Below are positions 52,967 through 64,000 of a DNA stretch of 64,000 nucleotides, one piece after another. Source of the DNA: Zingiber officinale (Eukaryota; Streptophyta; Magnoliopsida; Zingiberales; Zingiberaceae); contig NC_056002.1 in the NCBI RefSeq assembly GCF_018446385.1, positions 30,428,636 through 30,492,635 of the forward strand, given 5' to 3'. Position 1 is the stretch's first letter. Every line of letters begins with the position of its first letter. Under the pieces are notes generated by a model, which saw nothing but the letters and a program-made list of their open reading frames with translations, was not told the origin of the DNA and did not search any database. Position numbers and translations under genes: made by a program.

Positions 52967-53914
52967 TGTTGGATCCCGTAGTTGTTTTGGTGTGATTAAC
53001 CAAGTTAAGTTAGGTCATGTTTTAGTTTGATCCCTATGTCTAAGTGTGCAGGAACTTAGGAGCATAGGAAGTTGAGTTGAAGACGCAGCTAGCGAGAAGC
53101 ATGACACGGGAAGGGAGCCGACGGGCTCGGTGCATCCAAGTGACGAGGTGCTGCGGAAAAATACATCGGTGGACGAGAAGAACGTACGCGGCATTCGAGG
53201 GACAAGAAGCCGGAGCGGAAGCCTGCTCGAAGAGAAGGCCGGAAATTGGATTCGGGTGAACCCTACTTCGGTCGGCCAAAATCACCCAAACGATCGGAGC
53301 AGCGGAAGATCCAAAGAAAGGTTTAGAGCTAGGCATACACTGCTGGAGGCACCTTCAAAAAGCATTGAAGGTGCCTCCGAGGCACTCTGGGTGCCGCCGC
53401 TTCCTTCAGGCGGAAGGCGCCTTCCATGAGCATGAAAGGCGCCCTCCATGAGTAAGGGAGGCATCTTCCATACTTATGGAAGGCTCTTTCGACCCAGTTT
53501 TGTTACCGTTGGCAGTGGATAAAGCTTTATCCACTGCGCCTCGCTAGAGGCGCCTTCCAACCCCTTTGGAGGCGCCTTCAAACTACGGATAGAATTTCCA
53601 GAAACTATAAAAAGGCCCCTGGAGCTAGGAAATAGAACAACTTCTGTAATGACTTTCCTAATTATTTCTGAGCTTTCAGTGTGTAAAAGGCTTCTCCACT
53701 TTCAGAAAAGGAGATTCTTAGTGAGCTTTTCAACCGCCTTTTATTAATAACCAACCAGGTTGTAACCAAGTAAATAGTGACATTTTACTTATTTCTTTAA
53801 GTTGTTAATTCTATTTTAATTACATTTCTAGTCTAAGTCCAAGGATTGGGAAGGGGTTTTATTTTTCTATTTCAAGCAATTCACCCCCCTCTTGCCGGCC
53901 CCGCTGCGCCAACA
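52967..53914 (+). repeat. 3' LTR of gag-only element copy 2
   Basis: 948 bp, TGTTGG...CCAACA. Collinear with 49964-50914. GGCGCC palindromes at 53410-53580 and a TATA-type ACTATAAAAAGGCC near 53604. Confidence 0.88.
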
Positions 53915-55559
53915 AGAGTAACACGCCGCCTTTTGCGTTGAAGGCGTAAGCATTGCTCGGGAGCTGGAGAGGAAGCCCTCTTGCCAGCGACTGCCTCGAT
54001 GGGGAACGATTCAGCTTCAGGAACCTCAGGGTCCCCCGACTATTGAGAAGTAGCCCCTGCTGAGGCGCTGGTATGGGGAACCTCCTGGCCAGTAGGGATC
54101 TCCTTACCTCGCTTCCACAGGATCGCGGTGGGTATCGCGGAAGAATCGAGGGCGAACGCATGAAACATGACGACTTCTGCAGACAAAGAAAAATACCTCA
54201 GTTAGTGAAGATATACAAGGAAAGTCGAGTGATCTTACCAAAAGGTGCGCTCAAAGGCGTCTGGATGGGGCTTAGCCTGAAAGTATATAACACACTCTCT
54301 CATAGCAAAGAAGAGAGCCGCAATTACACTCCATCCAGTTTTTCAAAGGCAGTCAAACAAGTGGGTTGGTACTGATGATCTCTCAACTCGAAGGGAGAGG
54401 AAAGATTGAGACGTCATTCAAACGGCCAAGTCACAGACTCAGGTAATTGGACATGGAAAAAGTGGGACTTCCAGCCTTTATTCAAAGAAGACATGCCCTC
54501 AAAAAATCAATACTCAGTCCTGGATTGTACCATAAAGATGCCCGGTTCTGAATGCTTAAGAGAATAGAAATGGTGAAAGAGTTGAGGAGTCAAAGGGATC
54601 TTATACAGACGACACAAGATTACCATTCCACACATAGTGCGGAAGGCATTAGGAGCAAATTGGGACAAAGGAATACCCAAACACTGACTCAGGGAGGAGA
54701 AGAAGGAAGGAATAGGAAATCGACAACCACCAAGAAGTTGATCTTTGAAAAAAATCATGAATCCATTGGGAGGAGGATACGGATGATCATCGGGTCAAGG
54801 GAGGTGTAGCTGATATGCTTCGGAAAGCCGCAAGCTGGATCGTATAGACTTAAGGTCGCTCCTATCCAAATCTGGGCGAAAGTATGTGTACTAGGGCACC
54901 ACCGTCTCTCTGGTCATTATCTAATCAACAAACGAAGGTGCAAAGGATGAAGAAGGAGAAGTACTTACACGAAAGGGAAGATGAGCGAGCAAAAATAAGC
55001 AAAGGAAGAAAGGTCAGAGGAAGACGAAGCGTTGATAAGCAACTGTTAGAGGCCTTCAGGGTTTTAAACTAAAACCCTTAAGGAGTATCGGGATTCGAAC
55101 TGGACAATCGAAACGACAGAGCACACGATGACCATCAAATCAAGAGACAAAGGCACCCTAGGGTCGCGTGCAGAAAGTATACACCAGACATCATAACAAG
55201 AAAAGTTCGTGGGGCACGTGTCAGCTCCCTATGAAGGGGCATTTATGATGGAAAGGACAAGAAAATCATGGAGGTGATATGTAAACAGTAGCACCCTACC
55301 TCACGAAGACCATGTCTTGAGGACTAAAAATTCCATGCGGCTGCATCGGGAAATGAAGTAGAAGACGACGGGAAGCGTTGATCAAAATTTGGCGCCTCTA
55401 CCCATCCTCGGAATCAGAGTAAGATTCAAATTCGATTAAGGCCTTATGTAATGCGCTTCATGATCGCATGTGCATTAGGCTAAGTCCCCGGGCACAGCTC
55501 CTTCAATCCACAACTGCTTCCCTTCCATAACACCTCCCAGTCAGGCTTCCGGATCAATT

Positions 55560-55950
55560 CCCGATCGGGCTTCCAAACTCTCGTCTCAGTTCGAGTTATA
55601 AGTGAGCATGCTCTCACACCCAACAACCTCTCGGTCAGGATTCCAGACTCTCGCCCTAGCGCGAGTTATAAGTGAGCATGCTCTCACGCCCAACGACCTC
55701 TCGGTCGGGATTCCAGACTCTCGCCCCAGCGCGAGTTATAAGTGAACATGCTCTCACGCCCAATGACCTCTCGGTCGGGATTCCAGACTCTCACCCCAGC
55801 GCGAGTTATAAGTGAACATGCTCTCACGCCTCCAGACTCTCGCCTCAGCGTGAGTTATAAGAGAATATACTCTCACGCTCAACGGCCCCTTGGTCAGCTT
55901 TCTACACTCTCACCCCCGCGCGGGTTATCAGCAAGCAGAGCCTTCGCTAA
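55560..55950. repeat. Minisatellite, about 70-bp unit, near the 3' LTR of Tat-like element 2
   Basis: Five or so units of type CCAGACTCTCGCCCCAGCG ... GAGTTATAAGTGARCATGC ... TCTCACGCCCAACGACCTCT. Same core as the array at 35634-36520. Confidence 0.88.
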
Positions 55951-56571
55951 CTACCTCTCGCGATCTGCATAAAGTAAGAAAGTATCGGAGGGGAAAGGAA
56001 TAAAGAGACACGAATAAAACTGAAACTCAATTAGATCTACATTTACTTGATAAAATATAGGGGGCACCTCCCAAAATCTCATTTTTACATCTGTAAAAGC
56101 ATAAAGGACATCTAAAGCGATCAGAGTTCTCTTCCAGTACCAGCCGCCGATCAACACCTCGAGCATGAGCGTTCTGCCCAACTTGCTCGCTCCAGATGGA
56201 TTCGAGTTTGTGACAGCTCGACTTGAGTCAAGTGGATGAGACATCGTTGTTGAGCGATGGTTTCATCTTTAATCTGGGCTTCTTCATGAAGAAGAGATAT
56301 GGAAGAAGCGTGTTTCTCTTTCAAATAGATCAGGAATTGGGCTTGGCTCTCCAGGTCTGAATAAAGCTTTCTGTTTCAGCGCTACTTCAGCCCGGACCCA
56401 CGATTTAACAATTAGCCAAAGTTCTTCCATTTCCATATGAAGGGAAGACTGAAGGTCCCTCTCTTGCGTCCTCTCAGCTAAGGCCGTATTCTTCTGGGTA
56501 AGTAGTTGAGTCACATGATCCAACTGTTGACAGAGATGTTGCAGTTCATCCAACTCGGAATTTGAATCCAT
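55951..56571 (-). pseudogene. Short antisense coiled-coil ORF next to the 3' LTR of Tat-like element 2
   Basis: A minus-strand frame from ATG 56571 (MDSNSELDELQHLCQQLDHV) gives about 75 heptad-like residues up to 56284. A different frame (56244-55951) follows. It lies between the minisatellite and the 3' LTR, antisense to the element. It may be the terminal part of a third antisense ORF remnant. Function unknown. Confidence 0.4.
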
Positions 56572-56850
56572 GATTCAGGAATGTCAGTTGAAGGAAAGTA
56601 CATCTCTATGACTGGGGATTAGCCCCCTTTTAAAGAAGAGGAGGAAGAGAAGGCAACTTATGCAGAAGTTAAAGTAACTCTTCCTCCCGAGGTTGATTGA
56701 GTAATTAAACAAGATATAATACCGAGAGTGTGGGAATAGGAGCAGCATTTATAGTCATAATGGCAAAGTAAATGAAACAAATGAAACCAGGGCTTGGATC
56801 TAATCAGTCGAACCTGAGCCTCCTTCGACTAGACTTGGAGGGGAGACTTG

Positions 56851-57831
56851 TGATACGGTGCATAAAAGTGGGGTCCGATAAGGTCAGGCAGTCGACAGTT
56901 AAGGGGACGTGGCAGTCAGAAGTCAAGGGGACATGACAGTAAAAAGTTAGGGAGGAGTTAGACCGTCTGACGTCATCAGTTGCATAATTCCTGATCGGAT
57001 ATTGACATATCAGGATCCCAGATCAGAGACATGAGATGCGGCCTGGAGTAAGGCCTGACCTTCCCCGACAGATTTGGTTTTCTCAACCCAATCTGCATAG
57101 ACAGGCCTGGAACTTTCAGTAAGACAACTCCAGGTCGGCCCTTCAGTACTCCAAGCGTGAAAGATGGGACCCTTGTTTCAGCTCGTCTCCCTCATCAAGA
57201 CTCGAGTTAGGCGCCACACCCTAACGGTCAACCCGAACTACCCGTAACTCAACCCGAGCGGGACAGAAGGCACTAGGCGACAACAATGTCAAGGAATTAT
57301 AATCGCCTGTCAAGAAATAACTACCATATGTCAGAGACTATTTCAGTGGTCTACTGTCATCTGCGAATAGAACCTTCTCTCAATCCACAAGAGGACGCCA
57401 CGTGTCCTCCATCCCTGACACCCGACATTCTCTAACAACGCTCAAGTTCTAGAGGTACGCAGTGTCATATAAAAAGGGAGGTCCTCTCCCTTATACAGGT
57501 ACACTCTCTGGCACATTCGCATTCGTCTTCTACAGTTCTTTTTTCTTCTTTTTTCTTCATACACTGTTCTTCTGGGGAAAAAGTACCTAACTTGAGCATC
57601 GGAGGGCCTACATCGGGGATGTTTTCCCTAGTTTCTAGTCTCTAACGTTCCATGTATTTGTCTGAGTGTGTGCAGAGCCTAAGTACCACCGGCTTAGTCA
57701 CCGCTGTCTGTCAGTCCCACGCGGGGGTCTATTTTCCCGAGCACATATGCAGGGGTGTCCAAGTCGCCTCTCTGTCAACACCAGTGGCATCTCAGCCAGC
57801 CTTTGTCTGACTCATATTATGGACAAGATCA
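56851..57831 (+). repeat. 3' LTR of Tat-like element 2
   Basis: 981 bp, collinear with 40118-41085. The extra length is partly a TTTTCTTC duplication near 57540. Confidence 0.88.
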
Positions 57832-57836
57832 AATTA

Positions 57837-59267
57837 TAACCTAGAGGAACAACAACTTCTATAAAAACAAGAACCAATCTTGTGGGCTTACAGAATGGAT
57901 TGAGATCTCACTGGTACATGCTGAAACCTCCTCGATAAGGTACTCCTGAAAAGCTCTCATTATATATAATATACTTTGGAATAATAATATTTGGTATTTG
58001 CATTACTATATAGTAAAGGGAGAACAAAATAAAAATCTTCAGTTGCTAAAACGTGAAGTAGACTAGTGATATAATGCATCTTTCTAGAAGAAAGTCATTT
58101 GGCATATGGACCATGTAGAAAAATTCGAAGACATTTCAGAAGCCTAAGCTAGTAGTAGAGGGTAAGGGCACAATAACGTAGGAGGATCCATATAGTCAAT
58201 CTTATTTAATGGGATAAAGGCTTAATTGTTGTTGGTACTAGCACTTTAAGACCACCAGCTCTCCAGGACCACAATATTTAATCAGAATAAGTGATTCCGA
58301 GGTAAATTACAGATAGGTCTTGACAATTTTATGGCAGCTTCTGAACATTAAGATAAGAGTTATCGGGAGAATGCTGGATAAAACCACACATTGATGATAT
58401 TCATGCAGCAAAGATTCAGAAGAGAACCAAACACACTGTGCTGAGAATTGAGCCAGTGGGGTCGATGATTGAGCTTTGAGAGTTCAGAAGTCAAAGTGCA
58501 TTCCATTTGCTATTAAGTATGCACTCTGTGATACGATAGCAGTGCTTGATCATCTCCAAAATTTGATGCATTGTCTGATTAGTTACAAATAATGGTATCA
58601 TTATGTGTGTCTTATCACTGCGTGGTAATACCAAGTTGGTCAAGACTTTGTCGAAAGATATTTCTCAATCAAGCTTCAAGTGGTTAGGTCTTCTCAGTAG
58701 GATCTACAAATAGATGAGCAAAACCTTTGTACCTGATTCGAGTTTGCTCATCACTTCACTGAGTCAGAGGTGTGACCTTATCACCATTAAAGCTGCCTTC
58801 AGTTAAACAGTTTGTTGTCTCTTCCAGAAGCTAAGCGAACAAACAAATTTGCTCATAGTTTGATTTGTAGGACAACCAAAGCAAATTGGTCCCTATAAAT
58901 TGTTATTAACACTAATTTAAGAAAATGAAAGGCGGAAAGAATAATATAATAATACAGTAAATAATCAGTAATTAAAGCTTTACTGATGAAATAATTTGGA
59001 TTATGTAGTAGCAAACCACAAAGGAAAGGTCAAGTACCAAAACTTGCCTTAGGTTTCAATTTGTGATCAAGGATGAAATTACATTCTTTGGGACAGTACA
59101 CATTTCTTCTAACCCCAAATTCTGCCAAGTTATTCATCGAATATTACTTGAAGCAGGTCAATATAACAGAAGTTTAAGGAATTTATCCTGAAACAAAAAG
59201 GCAAAGTAAATTAAAGAACATTGCAAAGTAAATTAAAGAACATTTCAACATAGACCAATTCCTATAG
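57837..59267. other. Intergenic stretch downstream of the F-box gene
   Basis: AT-rich. The 3' end of the F-box transcript probably lies here. No other gene or bounded element seen. Confidence 0.5.
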
Positions 59268-62200
59268 CTATACAATCAACTGTAAATCGAGAAAAGCAAT
59301 GGGGATCAACAGTTTACCACTGTAAGATTGATACGATGAGCTAGCGGACTCCATACATTGCCCACACAGGAAACCAAGAAACTTGGAAGAACCTTCAAGG
59401 ATATTCGAATCCCTATTGCAATATGGACGATTGCAGACGTTGCATTTTGGCAGATGAAGCCAACATGTCTGGCAGAGAAGGTGAGAGCAGATAGCTTCTT
59501 CACTGAGTTCTGAAAAATCAAAACAACCTCCACAGTCTTCGCACCTTGCAATGCAAAAGAAACAACCTCTGCATTCTCTCCATTGTGACTTCCCAGACCT
59601 GTAATCATTTCATTGAGGTCATAAAAAGAGATGAACTCTGGTGACCGTAACAGAAAAACAATCACCATTCCATATAGGAATTACCTTCAATAGAACAGGA
59701 ATGAAAATATAATCTAATTCAGGTATACTATTAGACAAAAGTTTCATTTACAAATATGAAAAGTGGGACAGTTGTTATTATAATAAGATGTCCCAAAGAA
59801 ATAGAAGAAAAAAAAAACACTTTCAACCACAGAGATCATTAAAATTTTTATTTCACCCCCTTACAATTTGATGAATTATAGCTTATAACTTCTAACCTTT
59901 GCAAAATCATCATACCCTTTCCCACCTCATCTCAACACTGTTAGGTCAATATAATAGCCAACAACAAACTGTTATTGAAGGGTTGCTGCCTCAATGAGGT
60001 AAAAATCATATGGTCTTGACGTTACCTGTCATCTAGACATAACCTCTCAAGGTGAGGGGAGAAAAAATGGTATAGTTTTGCAAAGGTTGAGGGTACACTG
60101 TAATTTCTCAACTTATGGAGTGCTGAAATGCAAGTAGGAAAATTTGGGGAAGTAAAGTGGAATTTACTCAATTTTAATGAATTTTCACATTGTGATACTA
60201 AAAATGTACACTATTGAAACATCTACCAACCTGCAGTTCTCCCTCGTACAATCAAAAACTATTCGAACATTACTGCACTTTGGGCAAATATCAACATCTA
60301 TCGGGCGGTCACTGTTGAAGATGTTAGAGGGCCGGTTGTTATAGTTGATGGGATATGAAACTTGCAGAACATCATTTTTAAACAATAACTTCAGAGCGTC
60401 AAGATGATAGATTGTTAGGTTAGGGATTCCATGAATCTGGAGAGACTTCAACCGGCCTTTTAGCTCATAATGCCATTTTAGTATTCTTACTACACCATCA
60501 GCACTTAGTTGCGTGCATCCAGGTACATGAAGCTGCAAACATTTAGCAAGTTAGTATGATGTATATGTTGAACACCAATATCAATTGATATCAGATATTT
60601 GAAGTCTGACACAATTTAGAAGAGTGAACAGCACCTTTCTCTGAAGCTAAAGTTAAAAGTGCCATGAAAATTTGGCCAAGGAGTTAATCTTAAATATGTG
60701 GAATAATATTGTCAAATACTGAGTGGACATATTATTCTGGTTAATACAGTTTAAATTTCATTTCATGCATACCAATCATCAATCCTCTAGGTTTCACCAT
60801 GGGTCATTAAAGTAATAGACAAAAAAGGATTTTAAAAAAAGTCAGAATAGACCAAAGAAACAGATTTTTAAATCTTGTTACTCGGAATAAAGAGACTTAT
60901 TAAAAGGTAACTGGAGGATTAGGTGTGACAGACATGAGAAACCATGGCTTAGCTCAGAACTTGGTGGAATGTGATTCCAAACGAGAACGTGTTTATGAGG
61001 AGACATTGCAAATGACAGCTATTTCCAAACCAGCAAATATTTCCAAAGCAGAATACAAACTTTCAGTCCAAATACTTGGAAAGATATCACACAAATGAAC
61101 CAATTTGTTTTATCAGCCATGGTTATGTGGTGGGTGCATTAATTTCTGGTATGAATATAGTGCATGAACCGAAAAATGCAATTTTTTCATCATCTGATGA
61201 ACTAACAATCTGATCCAAACACTTGTATTCCTGCCATTGGTATGTTTTCCAAAATTGATATATTATTCAACAAGTTTGGTTGGATCTTTTAGTTAAGTTA
61301 ATGATCCAGAATTCAGCCTGTTGGCTGAAAATTGAAACACAATTCTGCCTATACACATTTGCAAAGTATCAGTTTCTATGCTGTGAAATGGAAGTATCTA
61401 ACACTTCAGAATCTTTTAATCTTAAAATAATAATACTTGTCACATAAACAAATATTCAAAATCATGTATCTACATTGTTTCAGTTCTCTAACCTTTACAT
61501 TCTAGACTAGTATTTATTTATCTGTTGCCTAGCCTTGATAATTCATTTTCAGCCATGATTGTATTTAGAAATCTCCTAAATGTTTTTCCTTCTCATTTCA
61601 TTGGGTTTTCACCAAAAAAGTATATTACATATTTAAGAAGAAAAATTCTCTGATGGGATTTTTCTTTATTATACAAGCAAAAGATTGTAACTTTGATTGT
61701 CTTTGATAAATATAGAAAGCGATATTTTGAATTAAGGAAGAACTATATAAATCCATATTGCCAGCAAAATAAATCCTTGCATATGCTACAGAAATTAAGT
61801 TGATCTCATCACAAAAAAGAGGAAAAAACTTCAATTTTTCGAATCAAAACGAAATTAATAGTTCTTAAATCGAGAGAGCATTAGATCAAGTAAACACCTT
61901 GGTGATGCCTCGATTTCGATTCACAACCTGCATGAGCCCATCGTCGGTGACCTTCCAGCAATCCAGAAGAGCTAAAGCCTCCAATTTCCCACCGGCCCTC
62001 GACGTGATACGGACGAGGGCTTCGTCAGTAAGCCGCAAGCTCAAAGGGCGCTCGATCGCGACGCGCCGCCAAAGCAAGCTGTCCAGCGAGACCGCGTCCC
62101 TGAAGAGGCGCGAGACGCCCTGGAAGGCCAACAACTCCGGCAGGCGGAGATAGCCAAGGACCAGGAGCAGCGCGCCGGATACATCGACGGCCGGGGCGGC

Positions 62201-62278
62201 GGCCACGGGGTTAGGGTTCGGACATCCATCGCATGCTTCAGATGGCGGCCGATCGTGATCCCAAGAAGATTGTGGCAT
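59268..62278 (-). CDS. F-box protein with C-terminal Cys-rich domain (SKIP28-like)
   Basis: Three exons, 62278-61898, 60532-60231 and 59598-59268, join in frame with GT-AG introns and encode 337 aa ending at TAG 59268-59270. Residues about 30-70 form an F-box (VSGALLLVLGYLRLPELLAF, then LLWRRVAIERPL). Residues about 80-165 have LRR-like segments (LEALALLDCWKVTDDGLMQV; LHVPGCTQLSADGVVRI). The C-terminal third (about 205-310) is rich in paired Cys (CPKCSNV; CRGCFFCIARCEDCGGC; CQTCWLHLPKCNVCNRPYC), likely binding zinc. F-box proteins of this type dock on SKP1 in SCF ubiquitin ligases, the LRR-like and Cys-rich parts selecting targets. The layout matches the Arabidopsis SKIP28 type as I remember it. 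The symbol is left open. No lesion seen. Confidence 0.88.
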
Positions 62279-62370
62279 CCGTCGCCGGCGGAGAGCTCGA
62301 TTCAGAGAAAAAGAAGAGGAGCTCGAGGCTTGTTGTCAAGCTCCAGTCCTTCTGGTCTAAATCTCGAGAT

Positions 62371-62936
62371 ATTGGGTAATTTTTAAACTACTCCTTAATA
62401 TTTACTAAATTTTAGAAATACTTGTAAGATTTATATATATATATATTAACTAAATTACAAAAATACTTATAAGATTTTTTTAATAAAATAAAAACTTTAA
62501 AACTATATTCTGATACGGATAAAATTATTTTTAAAAATATTAAAATTAATGGTCTTCATTCATTATTTTTTGTTATTTTTGTATCATGTGAACTCCTAAA
62601 TAATTGAAGGAAAAAAAATACCCTTTTTCACACATTAAATAAATTCAAAACGCAATTTATATAAACTTAAAAACTAAATTTTAAGATATTTATCTCATTT
62701 AAAATTCAAACTTTAATTCTTCTAAACACACCCAAAAAAGTAACACCCTTTATATTTATTATTAATAAAAATGTTCTATATTGAAAAAAAAAATAATTAA
62801 AAAATAATAATTTCCTTCATATTCCGACGAAAGTAAACATTATTTTTCCTGCATTTTCTGAGTGAATTACAAATGATAAAAAATAAAAATTAAATAAACG
62901 AATTTTCTGTGTTTACAAGAAAGGATTACTTTTCTG
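62371..62936. other. AT-rich intergenic spacer between the F-box and Nudix genes
   Basis: Mostly A/T runs. It holds the F-box promoter side and the Nudix 3' UTR side. Nothing else seen. Confidence 0.5.
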
Positions 62937-63882
62937 TCAGTCCTGCCAATGTGAGTTTGCTGTGCTTGATGCTGATAGAAGCTCTTCCAAGTTATCCACT
63001 GCTTCTCTCATCCATGAATGCTTACACACTTGCCTTGCTTCTGCCAAGCTCACCTGGTTCATCATCAAATCAATGAACCAAAAAAAAAAAAAAGAAATTC
63101 AGAAATTTTCAGGTTTGATTTACTGTTCTTGATCTGTTTGATGCATATGTATGTTTGGAGTTGCAGGATTTCCACTTCTGACTGACTCACTCACCCATTT
63201 GCGCTCTCGGCTATTCATTTCCGGCCATTGTTGTAGCACCTCTGTGACTTCCATGGCAAAGATGCAGTGAACCTTGTAGTTGTCGCGGTCCTCGCTTAGC
63301 CAATTGCCGATATCACCCTGTTAAGTTACAATGATTGTGACTTGAATTGTGAGGTTAAATTGAAGTAACCGCAACAACTGAATACAACATATTCCATTGC
63401 TCCAAAGGTTGTTCAATCTATTTGGGTCGGTAATATGAATCTTATCTCTCTATTGAGCTCGTTGTGAGTCTCTGTCACTAGTAAAGTCGATGGCTTACCA
63501 CAAAGTTTCCTTTGACACCGGCTTCCTCTCAAATGCTTCCCTGGAAACTGCTGCTGCCATAGTTTTCATCAACCTCCCGACCACCCTGTTTGAATGCAAA
63601 AGTTAATGAATTGTTGTTGATCTTTTTCGACAAAGTTTCAGTTTGTCCTGGAGTTTGTTAACCTTTTTGTTTCACCCTGAATTGATAGATGAAGGTGGCG
63701 AATTAGACAGAGAAAAAAAATCTCTTTTCTCTTTCTCTAAGATCAAAACAGTTTGATACATGGAAAAAGTGTATACCTTTGGGAACATGAGTTCAGACCC
63801 TTTCTGAGAGCTTATGACAAGGACCTCGATGACTTGGTCTCCTGAGCAAGGATTCTTGAACTTGAACTTGTAAGGAACACAC
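62937..63882 (-). pseudogene. Nudix hydrolase gene, 3' four exons, with a disrupted Nudix box (NUDT4/17/21-like)
   Basis: Exons 63882-63777, 63585-63499, 63317-63195 and 63053-62937 have clean GT-AG borders. Earlier exons lie outside. They read RCVPYKFKF ... IEVLVISSQKGSELMFPK, then the Nudix box exon, then NWLSEDRDNYKVHCIFAMEV, WPEMNSRERKW and VCKHSWMREA, ending TGA at 62939-62937. This is the plant NUDT family that hydrolyses nucleoside-diphosphate derivatives (for example diadenosine or diphosphoinositol compounds). The 87-nt Nudix exon begins GG-REVDE and ends EEAGVKGNFV, as expected. Between these, one extra A near 63570 and two extra bases near 63530 shift the frame, change about 11 residues and add a TGA. 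The catalytic REx2EE pattern is lost. The total gain of 3 nt keeps the flanks in phase. It could also be an assembly error. Confidence 0.75.
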
Positions 63883-64000
63883 CTGCTCAACAAAAGTGTA
63901 AGGCAACTACATTAGATCAGAACAGTCCTCAATGAGAGATTGAAAGTTAAAGAGTGAGAAAGTTCAAATTTTCATTGCATTAAGATGATAAAAATGCATG

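Larger units (their letters stand above)
49964..53914 (+). mobile_element. Gag-only, non-autonomous LTR retrotransposon, copy 2
   Basis: 3951 bp. LTRs 49964-50914 and 52967-53914. Flanks are GGAGT (49959-49963) and AGAGT (53915-53919), 4 of 5 matching. The primer site TGGTATCAGAGT (50917-50928) and purine tract AAAAAGGGGGAGAT (to 52966) are intact. The interior carries one gag frame and then AT-rich sequence, with no pol. It is the better preserved relative of 1835-5835 and lies inside the antisense ORF of the large gypsy element. Confidence 0.9.
48107..54917 (-). pseudogene. Antisense ORF of Tat-like element 2, copy 2, split by two insertions
   Basis: The N-terminal part runs on the minus strand from ATG 54917. 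It has FFKDQLLGGCRFPIPSFF, LSQFAPNAFRTMCGMV and FHHFYSLKHSEPGIF, a second copy of the domain seen at 34897 and 46315, with stops further on. It is cut at 53915/49963 by a gag-only element and at 49877/49373 by a hAT MITE. It continues in 48916-48107 as a heptad-rich coiled coil (SEKVQSLQTALRTSELKLKS; MRAELSAAKAEAMIARQELA) ending LLNELPDEAF. This gives a picture of the full product: a globular N-terminal domain, a Pro/Ser-rich linker and a long coiled coil. Confidence 0.6.
40118..57831 (+). mobile_element. Tat-like Ty3/gypsy element 2, 17.7 kb with several nested insertions
   Basis: Exact TSD AATTA (40113-40117, 57832-57836). LTRs 40118-41085 and 56851-57831 start TGATACGGTGC and end GATCA. 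The primer region TTGGTGTTGTCTGTGGGAA follows the 5' LTR (41088), and a purine tract (GACTTGGAGGGGAGA) precedes the 3' LTR. Inside are a broken gypsy gag, no pol, two antisense ORF remnants, a minisatellite and a third antisense coiled-coil ORF. Nested in it are a 2.4-kb solo LTR, a TRIM, a solo LTR and a full copy of the gag-only family, and a hAT MITE. Removing the nested units leaves about 9.7 kb. Confidence 0.85.

Noticed and set aside
57832-57960. A second TIFY-like exon right of the 40118-57831 element (shared CACTGGTACAT)
   Set aside because: Only a dozen bases match the 38990 region, no Jas or TIFY motif follows, and the match is probably chance.

Overview
The window is nuclear DNA of a flowering plant: split genes with GT-AG introns, a nuclear tRNA-Lys, a chloroplast editing factor with the plant-only RIP (MORF) domain, a B-box and a Jas-domain gene, and dense nested LTR retrotransposons, MITEs and SINEs. 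GC-rich first coding exons in an AT-rich genome fit a monocot. The repeat style, with GGCGCC- and GGCCGGCC-rich LTRs, makes me think of Zingiberales (ginger relatives), but that is a guess from memory and not proven here.

Host genes, all on the minus strand unless noted: (i) an unidentified Ser-rich protein gene cut by the left edge (50-1206), with a likely 5' UTR exon at about 7457-7700; (ii) a decayed BBX zinc-finger pseudogene (about 19560-20402); (iii) tRNA-Lys(CTT) (20490-20562); (iv) a complete nine-exon ORRM1-like organelle RNA-editing gene (20965-28158, 406 aa); (v) a plus-strand 3' fragment of a TIFY/Jas-domain gene (to 39285), apparently cut by a retrotransposon; (vi) a complete three-exon SKIP28-like F-box gene (59268-62278, 337 aa); (vii) the 3' part of a Nudix hydrolase gene with a broken Nudix box (62937-63882).

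Most of the rest is mobile DNA, and many elements can be bounded by exact target-site duplications (TSDs). From left to right: a solo LTR (1571-6797, TSD GATAC) holding a gag-only LTR element (1835-5835, TSD CCAAC); a TIR element (about 8797-17374) holding an 8.07-kb Ty1/copia element (9135-17206, TSD AAATC); a second TIR element (about 17586-18842); a gag-remnant LTR element in ORRM1 intron 2 (23556-27062, TSD GTAAG) and a SINE in intron 3; a hAT-type MITE (29836-30273); a 7-kb Tat-like gypsy derivative (31606-38590, TSD GTGGC) whose LTRs carry a 66-bp tandem array; and a 17.7-kb Tat-like element (40118-57831, TSD AATTA). The last contains a 2.4-kb solo LTR, a TRIM, a solo LTR and a full copy of the gag-only family, and a hAT MITE.

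The most unusual item is in the copia element: an intact 167-codon ORF upstream of gag. It has a gag-like core, a run of acidic repeats and a C-terminal membrane segment, and sits directly behind a splice-acceptor-like site with a matching GTAAGT donor in the LTR. The gag-pol of the same element is broken.
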